Of a DNA stretch of 64,000 nucleotides, positions 21,425 to 31,699 are shown in pieces. The position numbers and the translations under genes were made by a program. The stretch comes from Hemicordylus capensis (Eukaryota > Chordata > Lepidosauria > Squamata > Cordylidae): the NCBI RefSeq assembly GCF_027244095.1, contig NC_069660.1:285470863-285534862 (forward strand), given 5' to 3'. Every line of letters begins with the position of its first letter. Positions within the stretch are counted from its first letter, which is position 1. Below the pieces are notes generated by a model. The model had not been told where the DNA came from. It saw nothing but the letters and a program-made list of their open reading frames with translations, and did no database searches.

Positions 21425-21596
21425 CAAGGGTGCAGATCCCCCCTAAGCTTTTGTGGACTGCCCCCACATTTTATAGGAACCCCTCCTGCCAAATGTAATA
21501 ACCCAACACACACACACACCCCATGTCTTCCACCACCACCATCCAAAATGTAAGTGAGGAGTTGCTCTTTAAGCCTCCCCTCTGCCTGCACCCCTG
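21425..21596. mobile_element. Short hAT-like element (GGGTGCAGATCCCCCC family)
   Basis: Left CAAGGGTGCAGATCCCCCC, right TCTGCCTGCACCCCTG, inverted. A partial sister copy starts at 39593 with the same order of internal cells (GTGAGGAGTTGCT, AAGCTTCCC/AAGCCTCCC). No clean target duplication. Confidence 0.65.
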
Positions 21597-21599
21597 ACA

Positions 21600-23180
21600 A
21601 GAGGACTAGAGCACTGTCACTCAATATAAGGTGGACAGAGAAGCAGAAACAAGGACTGAAGATATGCCAATTTCCAGTATAAGTGCTACCGATGGGTTTG
21701 GCTGGGTCAGTTTTAACAAATCCTTCTGCTCAGCCCTGTATCAGTACAATCTTCCTAATGCATATTCTGCTTGTGAACAATAACAAAAGCAAGATATGAG
21801 TCATGGTATGAGGAGATGTACAGAGAAAGGTCACTAGAGAATTGACAAAGAAGGAATGAGAATTGTCTGGTGCATTACTACTTTATACTGATCATTGGGG
21901 CTCTGCTGTGCGTGGTGCCATGGACTCACCTGTCCCCTGGCTTCTGCAGCAGCAGGAACCTCTTCTTCTTCAGATGCTCCCATGAGGCCGCTGGTGCACA
22001 CTGCCAGGTGTGTATTGCCATGGCTTTTGAAGGCACCAGGACTCCATGCGGCTCTGGTATGTGCCTGTACATCGCAGCACGGTACCCAGGGCAGGGCTGC
22101 TGGATCCAGAGGTGCAAGCAGGGGCAGGGCTTCCAGGAGCCGTCTTGTGCTCAGAGACTGTGCTCAGAGTATTTGGGGCTATTTTAGGGAGGCCAGGTCA
22201 ATGATGAGGGAGGTCCCTGTGGGAGCTCCCTCAATACAGTTGAGTTTCTCTGTGGAGGAGCTCAATGGAGGGACTGACCTGACTGGAGGAGGAACCAGGT
22301 GGTGCAAACCCTCCCTCCCCAGCGGACTCTGAGACCTCAGGGCAAGTCAAAAGCAGGAAGGAATAAGGAAACACATGCACTAATAAGCACAGCACCACAA
22401 GGCCATGCTTACCAAGCTGATGAGCTTCTTCCTAGAGTAGAAGTTGACTGGTAGAAGTTGACTGGTGCACCTCTTGCAGCACCACACATAATCTATGTGT
22501 GCACGTGGAGTGGGCACTCCATGTGGAGAACAGGTTTACGGGAGTCTTCCTCTTCAAAAGGCAAAGGAAAGAACATGCAGATGGTCTTCCAAATGGAGCA
22601 CCAGCATGGCAAAAGCATCATTGATGCACTGCATATGTGAACCATGCCCTGATGTCCCTCTGTCCCTGTAGTTAGATTCCCACTGCATTTGTTGTATTGA
22701 TATATTGATGGCAGCAGCTCCCTTGTTAAACAAATCCTCATCTAGATTTACTGAGATCAGTCAGAGAAGGACTTGGGTAGAATGAAGAAAATACAAGGGT
22801 TTCTGCTATCACTGGAACTGCTGTGAGGAACATGTGGCGTCTTACTCTCTATTTGTTCCTCTTTCCCAACTTCTCTGTGTCTAAGTTTTCCCAGATTGGT
22901 ATAACTAGGACAAAACCAAACAATCCTCCAAAATGGGGTGGGGTGGGGGTAATGAAACGTCAATAGGACTTGAATTAGACTCTTGCATTTCTCAAGAAAG
23001 GAACTGTACCCTTCTATGAATATAGACAAAGACTGGACAATAACAGTAGTGTTGTTGTTTTTTTACAGACTTGAAAGCAACATGTTTTCAGAAACTTAGC
23101 ACTAGCATTGTCTTTGAGCACACACAATTCTCCCCCCACCCTTCTATTATGTTCTCTGGGGAAACAGGTTATGTAAATCC
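21600..23180. other. Gene-free stretch
   Basis: 21.87-22.35 kb is GC-rich and has long compositional open frames (cysteine- and glycine-rich in one frame). No splice-framed exon, start context or known domain was found. The rest is unique-looking non-coding sequence. Confidence 0.35.
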
Positions 23181-23189
23181 TACATAAGA

Positions 23190-23789
23190 ACAGCCTGGCT
23201 GGATCAGGCCCAAGGCCTATGTAGTCCAGCATCCTGTTTCCCACAGTGGCCCACCAGATGCCTCTGGAAATCTCCAGGAAAGAGCTTGAGGCAGTCCATA
23301 GCCATCAAGACCAGTGGCTACTGAGTGATCTGTCCTCCGAGAACTTGTATAAGCCCCTTGTAAAGCCATCCAAGCTAGTGGCCATCACCATATCCTGTGA
23401 CAGACAATTCCATTGATTAATTATGCACTGTGTGAAAAGTGCTTCTTTTTGTCAGCCCTAAATTTTCTGGCAATGAGTTTCACAGAATGACCCTGGTTCT
23501 AGTGTTGTGAGAGAAGGAGAAAAAATTCTCTCTCTCTCCACACCATGCATAATTTTATACACCTCCCTCATATCTCCCCATAAGTCACCTCTTTTCCAAA
23601 CTAGAAAGCCCCAGATGCTGTAGCCTTGCCTCATAAGGAAGGTGCTCTAGGCCCCTGGTCATCTTGGTTGCCCTCTTCTGCACCTTTCCAGTTCTACAAT
23701 GTCCTTTTTGTGATATGGTGACCAGAAATGTGCACAGTCCTCCAAATGTGGCTCCACCACTGATTTGTATAAAGGCAAAGACCACAATG
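23190..23789 (-). mobile_element. CR1-type LINE 3' end
   Basis: Minus-strand translation gives [19 protein letters not shown], then [29 protein letters not shown] and LGLSSLEKR, followed by the 3' region (GGCCACTGTGGGAAACAGGA on the minus strand). 5'-truncated, several breaks. Confidence 0.85.
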
Positions 23790-23886
23790 CAGGGGGGGCC
23801 AACCTGAGACACTCCAGCTGTTGCTGGACTACAACTCCCATAATCCTTAGCATTAAATTGGAGCACTTCAGGTTGGCCACCTCCTG
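23790..23886. mobile_element. Palindromic hAT MITE (GGCCAACCTG family)
   Basis: CAGGGGGGGCCAACCTGAGA at the left is mirrored by TTCAGGTTGGCCACCTCCTG at the right. The centre has the common GGACTACAACTCCCATAATC cell. It sits at the edge of the CR1 copy. Confidence 0.75.
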
Positions 23887-23892
23887 CCTCAA

Positions 23893-24197
23893 GGAGGAGA
23901 GCTGGTCTCATGGTAGCAAGCATGACTTGTCCCCTTAGCTAAGCAGGGTCTGCCCTGGTTGCATTTGAATGGGAGACTAGAAGTGTGAGCACTGCAAGAT
24001 ATTCCCCCTCAGGGGATGGAGCTGCTCTGGGAAGAGCATCTGAGGGTCCAAGTTCCCTCCCTGGTATCTCCAAGAGAGGGCTGAGAGGGATTCCTGCCTG
24101 CAACCTTGGAGAAGCCTCTGCCAGTCTGTGAAGACAATACTGAGCTAAATAGGCCAATGGTCTGACTCAGTCAATGGCAGCTTCCTGTGTTCCTATG
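23893..24197 (+). mobile_element. 5S rRNA-derived SINE
   Basis: It contains AGCTAAGCAGGGTCTGCC and GAATGGGAGACTAG. These match the internal promoter of vertebrate 5S rRNA (box A AGCTAAGCAGGGTC, box C GATGGGAGAC) with the same spacing. The body and the tail GGTCTGACTCAGTCAATGGC follow. Transcription by RNA polymerase III from the 5S-type promoter is expected of the family. Confidence 0.92.
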
Positions 24198-24599
24198 CCT
24201 TGGCCATCTCCTCCCCACTATGTGGGAACAGAATGGGACAGAAACCCAGGCAACAATAGATGCTTTGCTGCTCATGTGCAGGGAAGTCTGCTCACATGAG
24301 CAGTCATTTTCACTTGCACACAAGCAAGTCAATGGAAAAGGACTGTCTGAGCCAACACTCCTTTGCAACACTAATGCAAGATAAGCATGAGAGACATCAA
24401 ATGCCAGTTCTAGGCAACAAAGGCTTTACATCCCATTACAGATCAATGAGAGTCTCATATGTTAAAATGTCTGTGATTCAGCTATGGTAAAAGCAACCCT
24501 TAGCAGTCCCTATGATCACAAACTAAAAGGGACTGACGTCTTGCTTTCACTCTTCAACGTAAAAGGCAAGAGAACACGTCAGGAGAAGGGAGTAAGAGA

Positions 24600-24900
24600 G
24601 GGCCCGTTGGACTCTCATAAGAAAAGCCCTGCTGAATCTATCTGAGGGGCTATCTAGTTCAACAGCCCCTTTGCCACACTGGCCGCTGGCCCCTGGCCAG
24701 CCAAATGCCTGGAGGAAGACTACAAGCAAGGCAAAAAGATAAAAGCCCGCTCCAGCCCAGAATATCCCCAGAATGCACTGTTTAATGGGCTCCCAGCAGA
24801 TGTTGCTGATTCTTCTTCTTCTTCTTCGAATATTTATATACCACTCTTCAACCAAAATTCTCAAAGCGGTTTACACAGAACAAGAAATAGTCCATAAATA
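24600..24900 (-). mobile_element. LINE 3' end fragments (CR1 then L2-like)
   Basis: CATAAGAAAAGCCCTGCTGA and ATCTAGTTCAACAGCCCC are the CR1-associated 3' cells on the minus strand. After a (TTC)n run, ATTTATATACCACTCTTCA and CAAAGCGGTTTACACAGAAC form an L2-like tail. Both are decayed. Confidence 0.5.
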
Positions 24901-25119
24901 AGATGGCCCCCATCCCCCCCTGTGATTCTGTATTCATTGCGACTTGTTAGTGTGATTGTTTTGTATGGTTATAATAACTGTCATTGTTTATTTAAACATT
25001 GTTAGGCACCCTAGGAAGCTTTGCTTGAAGGGTGGGGTAAAAACAACCACCCCTCTGTTAGTAAATACGTAAAATAAGTCTGGTATTCAGTGATAAACTG
25101 ATTTTGAACATGGAGGTTC

Positions 25120-25260
25120 CATTTAACTCTGATGGTTAATGCCGATTTCCAGTCCTGACTTCCATCCATTTGTCTAGTTCCCCTGAAGGCTATTTAAGTG
25201 TAAGGATGCATTGTGTGAAACAATACTTCATTTTGTCCATTCTGAACCTAATACCTATAA
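25120..25260 (-). mobile_element. CR1 remnant
   Basis: TGCATTGTGTGAAACAATAC followed by TTCTGAACCTAATACC corresponds to the CR1 3' coding cell at 14330-14380 and 23430-23480 (TGTGTGAAAAGTGCTTC). Heavily diverged. Confidence 0.5.
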
Positions 25261-25729
25261 ATATCATTAGCTGACCCGTTCTAGCAGAGGGCGGGTGGAG
25301 AGAGATCTGCTTTCCATTCAGAAGATGGACACGACTCACCTCTCAGCGTTAAGGGTTGTGCCAACCAGGAAGGTGTGACTAGTGGGACACGTTGATTCTG
25401 GACTTGGGGCAACCGGGTTACAATCGTCAGCATGTGGCGAGGGCAAGAAAGCTCCCATTCATCGGAGTGGGAGGGAGGCAGCTTGTTAACTATAGATCTG
25501 TCATCGGTACCGGAGTAGGTTGGCATCTGTGGCAGGAGCTGCACGTGGGTGGGGAAGGGTCCTCAGGCAGGCATTCGCACTGCACACGTACTGACGGGCT
25601 GCTTAATCTGGCAACAGATCTGACCAAGCCCTGAATAAAGCAAAAGAGCCACGTTTCTTCCGATGCCTGTGTGGGCAATGGAGACGCTTCTCCAGGCGAG
25701 CTCCACAAAACACACCCATTTCCTCCGCT

Positions 25730-26601
25730 TTGTGCACAGATCAATAATTGAAGGCGAGCTCACGCAGAGGAAAAACAGCGGCGTCGCCCCAGCCTGTCGA
25801 TGTCAATTAAAGGCATTTCTTCCCTGCTGCAAGCGATGCCTGACGAACTTCGACCTTTAAGACAAGGTGTGGGCAAATCGGGAAGACGCGGGGAGGGGCG
25901 TCTCTCTGTCTCACTGGAGACGAGCGTCTTCGCGGGTTGCACTGGAATGTGCAGGTAGGGCGGGGAGGCTGGGGGCGGCGGTGGGGGGTGGAGAGGTGTG
26001 GGGACGTGGAGGGAAATTCCCACGAGGACACTCACGCCCGTTCAGTCGCCAGGCTGCTCTTGTGCGCACTGACACGCTTTCAAAACCTCCCTTCCCACAT
26101 GCAAGGTGTGCAGCGAGTCCATCCCGCTGTAGATCCCAGCACAGGTGCCTCTCCACTGCAGCGGCACCGGGAGAAAAGCAAGCGGCGCCCACCTGGGGAG
26201 CGTCTGTCTGTGTTCCTACTCAATCCCTAAGCAGGGCTTGGCTTGCCCGTGTAGGGGGCTGTCGGTGGTCGCCATGACTGCTGCTCTGCAGCGGCGGCGG
26301 CTGCCTTAAGCGGAGAGGCGCGGCTGGAGGGGAGCTGTCCCTTCAGCACCACGGCGGCGCGCCTTGGCTAGTAGTTGTAGTAGCTCAACTCTTAGGATGG
26401 AAGCCGTGCCCGCAGCTCACGCTTCCCGGCACTGACTGTTGCCTGTCTGCCTCAGCCAGGCAAAAGCTAGGAGAGGATCGGGTCCTGGAGTCGAGGCATC
26501 TCCACGCTGGAGGAAGGACCCCGCCCCGGCGATGCTGGCGAGGTGCTTGGAGAAGTTTCACGCTCCTAAACGGGGTTTCAGCAGCCACCGCAGCTCTTGA
26601 G
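25730..26601 (+). promoter_or_regulatory. KCNS2: CpG-rich promoter and likely non-coding exon 1 of KCNS2
   Basis: The only long CpG-dense tract next to a gene. CpG frequency rises from about 25.73 kb and peaks in 26.26-26.37 kb (GCGGCGGCGGCTGCC, CACGGCGGCGCGCC). No TATA box is obvious, as expected for a neuronal CpG promoter. A good splice donor, CTCTTGAG|GTAATG, falls at 26601/26602, so a non-coding exon 1 probably ends at 26601. It would splice to the acceptor at 27230/27231. Mammalian KCNS2 is likewise known with a non-coding first exon and one coding exon. The transcription start cannot be fixed from sequence. Confidence 0.7.
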
Positions 26602-27230
26602 GTAATGGGCGGCGGTTGGTGCGAGGACTTGACTGGTGGGGTGACCCCCTTTTTTTGGCCGAATATAGGGATTTGGGCTCCTGAAGCTACTGGCGTTGAT
26701 AGTTCTTTGTTCTGGTGGGGAGCCCTGACTTTGTACCTGGAAGGTGGAGAGAAAAAAGCGAAGGGTGGTGTCTTCACTGCGCTCACTCGCCAGCACTACA
26801 CACTCCGGAGCAAAGCATGGTTAAAATGTCACCTGGCGCCCTACAGCTGTTTCTGGCTGCCCATCCAGCCATTAAAATCCATGCCCTATTTCCAGTCGCT
26901 TCAGGCTCTTTCAAGGAAGGGCTGTGACACTCGAGGGCTATGCATGGTATTGTGTCTGTCAGTTACAGCATTGCCGAAGGGATGAGCAGGGAAAGGCAAG
27001 CCAGGAAAGGACTGAGGAAGGATAGGGTGTTGCTCTGTGCTTCAGTGTGAATTAATGATCCTCTCACCTCTAGTTAAGAACAAAAGCTGCATCTCCAAGA
27101 GAGGAGCCACCCAGTGGAGGAGGGTGGGGTGCCTGTCTGTATTCAGAGAGAAGACAAAGGTGGGAGGGGAGAATGAAGATTTTTCCCGGTATTAGCTAAC
27201 ACTGATTTGCCTACTTTAATTATTCCATAG

Positions 27231-27271
27231 GTCATCTCCCCTGCCCCATATAGTTCTGGAAGACACTCAGT
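27231..27271 (+). other. KCNS2: KCNS2 exon 2 5'UTR and splice acceptor
   Basis: The acceptor TTTAATTATTCCATAG ends at 27230. The 41 bases before the ATG contain no upstream ATG and give A at -3 of the start codon. This makes a 629-bp 5'UTR intron (26602-27230) if the proposed donor is used. Confidence 0.7.
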
Positions 27272-28705
27272 ATGAAAGGGCTGAGCCTGAGGGATTTAAC
27301 AGAGGCTGATTTTGAAGACAATGAGATCAGCATCAATGTTGGGGGCTTTAAGAAAAAGATGAGATCCAACACCTTGTTGCGATTCCCTGAAACACGACTG
27401 GGTAAACTGCTGAGCTGCAATTCAAAGGAATCTATTTTAGAGCTTTGTGATGATTACGATGACACCAAGAATGAGTTCTACTTTGACAGGAACCCTGAAC
27501 TTTTCCCTTATGTGCTACATTTTTATAACACTGGGAAGCTGCATGTGATGGGTGAGCTCTGTGTGTTTTCCTTCAGCCAGGAGATTGAATATTGGGGAAT
27601 CAATGAATTCTTTATTGATTCTTGCTGCAGTTACAGCTACCATGGGAGAAAAATGGAACCTGACCAAGAAAAGTGGGAAGATGACAGTCACCAGGAAAGC
27701 ACCACTTCTTCCTTTGATGAGATCTTGGCCTTCTACAATGATGCCGCTAAGTTTGACAAGCAACCCTTTGGGAAAGTCAGGCGGCAGCTATGGTTAGCGT
27801 TAGACAATCCTGGCTATTCTGTCTTGAGCCGAATATTCAGTGTCCTTTCCATCATGGTTGTTCTTGGATCCATTGTAACCATGTGCCTGAACAGCCTCAC
27901 AGACTTTCAGATCGTTAACAGCAATGGGAACTCTGAGGAAGATCCCCGATTTGAAATCGTGGAACATTTTGGTATTGCATGGTTCACATTTGAGCTGGTG
28001 GCCAGGTTTGCGGTAGCCCCAGACTTCTTGAAGTTTTTTAAGCATGCACTCAATCTGATTGACCTCATGTCTATCCTTCCATTTTATATAACTTTAATTG
28101 TTAACTTGGTGGTGGAAAGTAGTCCTGCTTTAGCTAATTTAGGCAGAGTAGCCCAAGTCCTGAGACTCATGAGGATATTCCGCATCTTAAAACTTGCTAG
28201 GCACTCAACAGGTCTCAGATCCCTGGGGGCTACCCTCAAGTATAGCTACCGGGAGGTAGGGCTTCTTTTGCTTTACCTCTCAGTTGGAATCTCTATATTC
28301 TCTGTAGTGGCTTACACAATTGAAAAAGAAGAAAACAGGGGCCTGGAGACCATTCCTGCTTGCTGGTGGTGGGCTACAGTTAGCATGACCACAGTTGGCT
28401 ATGGAGATGTTGTCCCAGTGACCACAGCAGGCAGGCTGACAGCTTCTGCATGTATCCTAGCTGGGATCCTGGTGGTAGTCCTTCCCATCACACTCATCTT
28501 TAACAAGTTCTCCCATTTTTATAGGCGCCAAAAGCAACTAGAAAGTGCCATGAGGAGCTGTGATTTTGATGATGGGATGAAAGTGGTTCCTTCTGTCAAC
28601 TTAAGGGATTACTATGCCTATAAGGTTAAGTCTCTTATGGCCAGTCTCACCAACATGAGCCGAAGCACACCCAGTGAACTGAGTCTAAATGATTCACTTC
28701 ATTAG
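27272..28705 (+). CDS. KCNS2: Kv9.2 potassium channel modulatory subunit (KCNS2), complete
   Basis: 477 codons in one exon, the length I recall for human Kv9.2, and nearly colinear with it. Kv9 subunits do not conduct alone; they enter Kv2 tetramers at the plasma membrane and alter their gating. Visible parts: T1 tetramerisation domain (about 18-120) with the non-Shaker zinc motif H91-x5-C97-x20-C118-C119; S1 about 184-206; S2 228-249; S3 260-281; S4 297-311 with spaced charges R298, R301, R304, K307, R310; S5 328-349; pore helix and filter TVGYGD 374-379; S6 391-413. S6 reads LPIT where conducting Kv1-4 channels have PxP; loss of the second proline is a hallmark of silent subunits. The C-terminus SRSTPSELSLNDSLH matches the family. 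No stop, frameshift or missing key residue. It sits directly downstream of a CpG-rich promoter; next gene is STK3, convergent. Confidence 0.98.
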   Translation: MKGLSLRDLTEADFEDNEISINVGGFKKKMRSNTLLRFPETRLGKLLSCNSKESILELCDDYDDTKNEFYFDRNPELFPYVLHFYNTGKLHVMGELCVFSFSQEIEYWGINEFFIDSCCSYSYHGRKMEPDQEKWEDDSHQESTTSSFDEILAFYNDAAKFDKQPFGKVRRQLWLALDNPGYSVLSRIFSVLSIMVVLGSIVTMCLNSLTDFQIVNSNGNSEEDPRFEIVEHFGIAWFTFELVARFAVAPDFLKFFKHALNLIDLMSILPFYITLIVNLVVESSPALANLGRVAQVLRLMRIFRILKLARHSTGLRSLGATLKYSYREVGLLLLYLSVGISIFSVVAYTIEKEENRGLETIPACWWWATVSMTTVGYGDVVPVTTAGRLTASACILAGILVVVLPITLIFNKFSHFYRRQKQLESAMRSCDFDDGMKVVPSVNLRDYYAYKVKSLMASLTNMSRSTPSELSLNDSLH

Positions 28706-29752
28706 TCCTTGGTTCTAAGGCCAGTTTGCATGATGGAAAGCCAAGAGCTGCATTGATATTTGTTGTGTCTCTCACCCCAGTGTCTGGTGATGTTGTTGAT
28801 GCTGCACCAAGGACAGATCCACATAACTGCTCCTTCCGCCATAAGGTGGCTTCTTTGCAGTGGGTCTCTGGTAGGAATTCACATGTACGTCAATCCTGTG
28901 AATGGTTCTCCACATGATCAGAATCTTTATTATGGTCATTGACCAGAATAGGTTCACCACATGCAAAGGGTCACCTGATGGGGAATCAATAGTTGTGGAA
29001 GTCCACTTCCCTTGGCACTGCTGAAGGAGATGTAGTTTAATTACAGGTTGGCACTTAGTACTTTTTCATCCTGCTGCATAGAAGCAACCTCCTGGGTTTT
29101 CTATACAGCTGTTGCTTTCTCCATGATATTAGTGCTGGTGCAATGCTTCTTTGTCACATGTGTGTTTTGCTTTGGAAGTCCCTGTGTGAGTACGAACGAG
29201 AATATTTCCAGGAAGACAAAAACAAAATCACCTGCAAAGTTAGATTTTATAGTTTACAATTATCCCTGTTCCATGCACTAGGATGTGACACAGCAGAAAA
29301 GCTACCCAATTGCTGCTTAATTTTACCCCAACCTGAAGCAGTTATAGTACCCTCAATGCTTTCTGAAAGCCACTTGTCCCCTCCCCCTTATACGTTTCTG
29401 ACTAATTAAGAATTCACTTGGGATCTCACTGCCCCTTTATAAGAAGTAATGCTGTCATAACCACATTTGTTCAACCATGATGGGGTTTAATTATTTGTCA
29501 GAAACAGGTATGGATTCCAAGCAGTGTGATACTTTAAGCTAGTCAAAGGCTTGCCATGTTTGCTAGGAGGGAGGAAGAATTGCCATAGGAAGAGCGAGAT
29601 ACAGCTCCAGCCCTGCTTTTCAAAACCTGCCCCTCAGACCAAGCACGGGATCGCAGACTTGGTTGATCAAATCTTCTCTTATTGGCAGAGCCCCATCTTG
29701 GTTCAGTGTCTTGGTTATGCTAGAGTGTATGGAGGGATATTGCAAAACTGTA

Positions 29753-29980
29753 GCCCTATTCAGACACTAGGTTGAACACTCGTATGAGTTTCAGTGCATA
29801 CCGGCCCAGTTATTCACACTTTATGTAGCGCACAGGTACAACAGTGCACTTCCTAGCTGTTATATGCATTTGAGGGCTCTGTACCCAGATTCAGTTTTAA
29901 AATGAATGCAGGAACAGTCATTCAGACAAAAACATGTACAGACACCTGTATACTCGTACAGTGTAATGTCTGAACAGGGC
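29753..29980. mobile_element. MITE with GCCCTATTCAGACA ends
   Basis: The left end GCCCTATTCAGACACTA and the right end read in reverse, GCCCTGTTCAGACATTACAC, form a terminal inverted repeat. The interior cell CCCAGATTCAGTTTTAAAAT is shared with 10.48 kb. 228 bp, non-coding. If the KCNS2 3'UTR is long, this lies inside it. Confidence 0.7.
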
Positions 29981-30129
29981 TTATGCAAGAACATTGAGAA
30001 TTAACATCTGTATAGAAAGGGCTGATATCTTCAGGACCATTCACCATCAGCGCATTTCTCTTTCTGCTGGAGTCATTGAGCAGGAACTGAGTTAGACCTG
30101 GAAAGAGAGGTTTTGAAATGCATCTACTC

Positions 30130-30607
30130 CAGGCCTGCACAACATTAGGCCCGGGGGCCAGATTCGGCCCACAGAGACTATTTTACTGGCCCCTCAGGTA
30201 TCCTGCAGCAACACAAGAGCTGGGAAATGCCTTATAGCGCCATCCTGTGCGTGCGTTCTCAGAAATATGCTCCAAGATGTGCCCAGTGAGGCTTACCCCC
30301 ATGTAAGCATGCCTAGTATTGCAGCCTGAAAGCAACAACAACTAGGGAGAGGAGAGGACTTGGCATTTGTTTGGGGCTGACATGCACTCTAGAGGCCCCA
30401 CTCACTGAGCACAAGGACAGCACCTCTTCTCTGACCACTATCCTTGGTTAAAACTATGGGTCCATTGACGGGGGGATAGATCCACAAGTAACTAATATAA
30501 TAATTTTAATTTTAATGTAATAATGTGCTAAAAAATTGATCTTGGCCCCTGCACTCCACATTGTAGATGGTTCCAGCCCACCAGGGCATTTGAGTTGTGC
30601 AGCCCTG
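30130..30607. mobile_element. hAT element with exact 8-bp TSD
   Basis: Left end CAGGCCTGCACAACATTAGG, right end TGAGTTGTGCAGCCCTG. The flanks are ATCTACTC on both sides (30122-30129 and 30608-30615). 478 bp, with a CCCGGGGGCCAGATTCGGCC cell near the left end. Non-coding. Confidence 0.93.
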
Positions 30608-31159
30608 ATCTACTCCATCTACTCCAGTTAGTGGGATGCATCAGGCTGACTTCACAAAAATGCCTTCACAGTTTGGATACCCCAATTTTTGTGTGCCCCA
30701 AAAGGTATTTAAGGCCTAATCTCCACAGATGCCAGAAAACAGCTCCTGTTGATTTCATTTACAACTGAAGTCCCCCCCCTCCGCCCACCACTTCTCAGAA
30801 ACAAAACAAAACAAAAAAGCTGGCTGAGTTAGGTGACCAACATAGATATCTATACAATTAGGAGATAGTCTTGTGACTGCCAAGTGAAGGGAAATATTCC
30901 AAAGTGAGTGATAAAGACCGTATTAGAGAAGCTAAGAATTGCCTGGTGGATAAAAATGTATTAAAGTGATATCATATATATTTCCCAAATACTCCCCAGT
31001 TTTTATCGTAAAGAACTAATATTAAGCTTTGCGCATGAATGAACACTTGTGTCCTGTAGGCAGTACTTCATTAAAATTTTGGTGAATTAAATATTAACAT
31101 AGGAAGCTGCTTTATACTGAGTCAGGCCATTGGTCCATGTAACTCAGTATTGTCTACTC

Positions 31160-31552
31160 CAGGGTAGGGATGCACCCGAACCGGTTTGGCGCCTCCTTAG
31201 GGAAGTGCCTAACCAGTTTGGGCACTGGCGTTCGAACCAGTCCAGCAGGACAGAGGGCGGTTCCCTTAAAAACCAGGTAAGCAGGTCCTTACCTGCTCCT
31301 CTGCTGCCCCACCACTTTTCCACGTGTGGTGCTCACTGCCCAAAAGGCCGCATGTGGCTGCAGCGCTGCTCCCCAACACCCACAGCTACACGAGCTGTTC
31401 ATACACCTCCTTACTCCAGAGCTGCAGAACTTCAGCCCCACCCCCCAGCTATTGTTGGACTGTCGCTCCCATCATCCATGTGTCTGCTGTGGATGGGGAT
31501 AATGGGCGTTCTAGTCCAACCATAGCTGGAGAACTGAAATTTTGTGGCCCTG
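31160..31552. mobile_element. Palindromic hAT MITE inside the SINE, itself interrupted
   Basis: The ends are CAGRGCTGCAGAACTTCAG (left, restored across the inner insertion) and, reversed from the right, CAGGGCCACAAAATTTCAG. The arms continue into a GTTGGACT / AGTCCAAC palindrome. Exact 8-bp duplication GTCTACTC at 31152-31159 and 31553-31560. An inner element occupies 31165-31413. Confidence 0.85.
31165..31413. mobile_element. Inner hAT-like element (TAGGGATGCAC family)
   Basis: Starts TAGGGATGCACCCGAACCGG and ends CATACACCTCCTTA. The flanks CTCCAGGG (31157-31164) and CTCCAGAG (31414-31421) agree at 7 of 8 bases. It inserted into the first bases of the palindromic MITE. 249 bp, GC-rich, non-coding. 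The end sequence recalls the larger element at 44663. Confidence 0.8.
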
Positions 31553-31699
31553 GTCTACTCTGAGTGGCAGCATCTCTCCAGGGTTTCAGACAGGGATTTT
31601 TCTCACCCCTACCTGGAGAAGCCAGAGATTGAACCTGGGATCTTCTACACACAAAGCCCTACCCCCGAGCCACAGCTCTACAGCAAATATCCTCTTCGC

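Larger units (their letters stand above)
28706..31095 (+). other. Probable KCNS2 3'UTR and flank
   Basis: The sequence after the stop is mostly unique to about 29.75 kb, consistent with a long 3'UTR. A MITE (29753) and a hAT (30130) lie further on. No canonical AATAAA was found before 31.1 kb; ATTAAA variants occur near 31071 and 31085-31092. The transcript end is therefore unresolved. Confidence 0.4.
31099..31690 (-). mobile_element. tRNA-derived SINE split by nested hAT insertions
   Basis: The SINE tail is at 31099-31159 (AGGAAGCTGCTTTATACTGA, GGCCATTGGTCCATG). The body and tRNA head continue at 31561-31690 (GATTGAACCTGGGATCTTC as the B-box region, GAGCCACAGCTC as the A-box side). The two halves are separated by 31160-31552, flanked by the exact duplication GTCTACTC. 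Minus strand, non-functional. Confidence 0.8.

Noticed and set aside
21870-22332. Two overlapping plus-strand frames (105 and 145 codons), one Cys/Gly-rich
   Set aside because: Compositional frames in a GC-rich patch, with no signal peptide, domain or splice context that would support a secreted protein.
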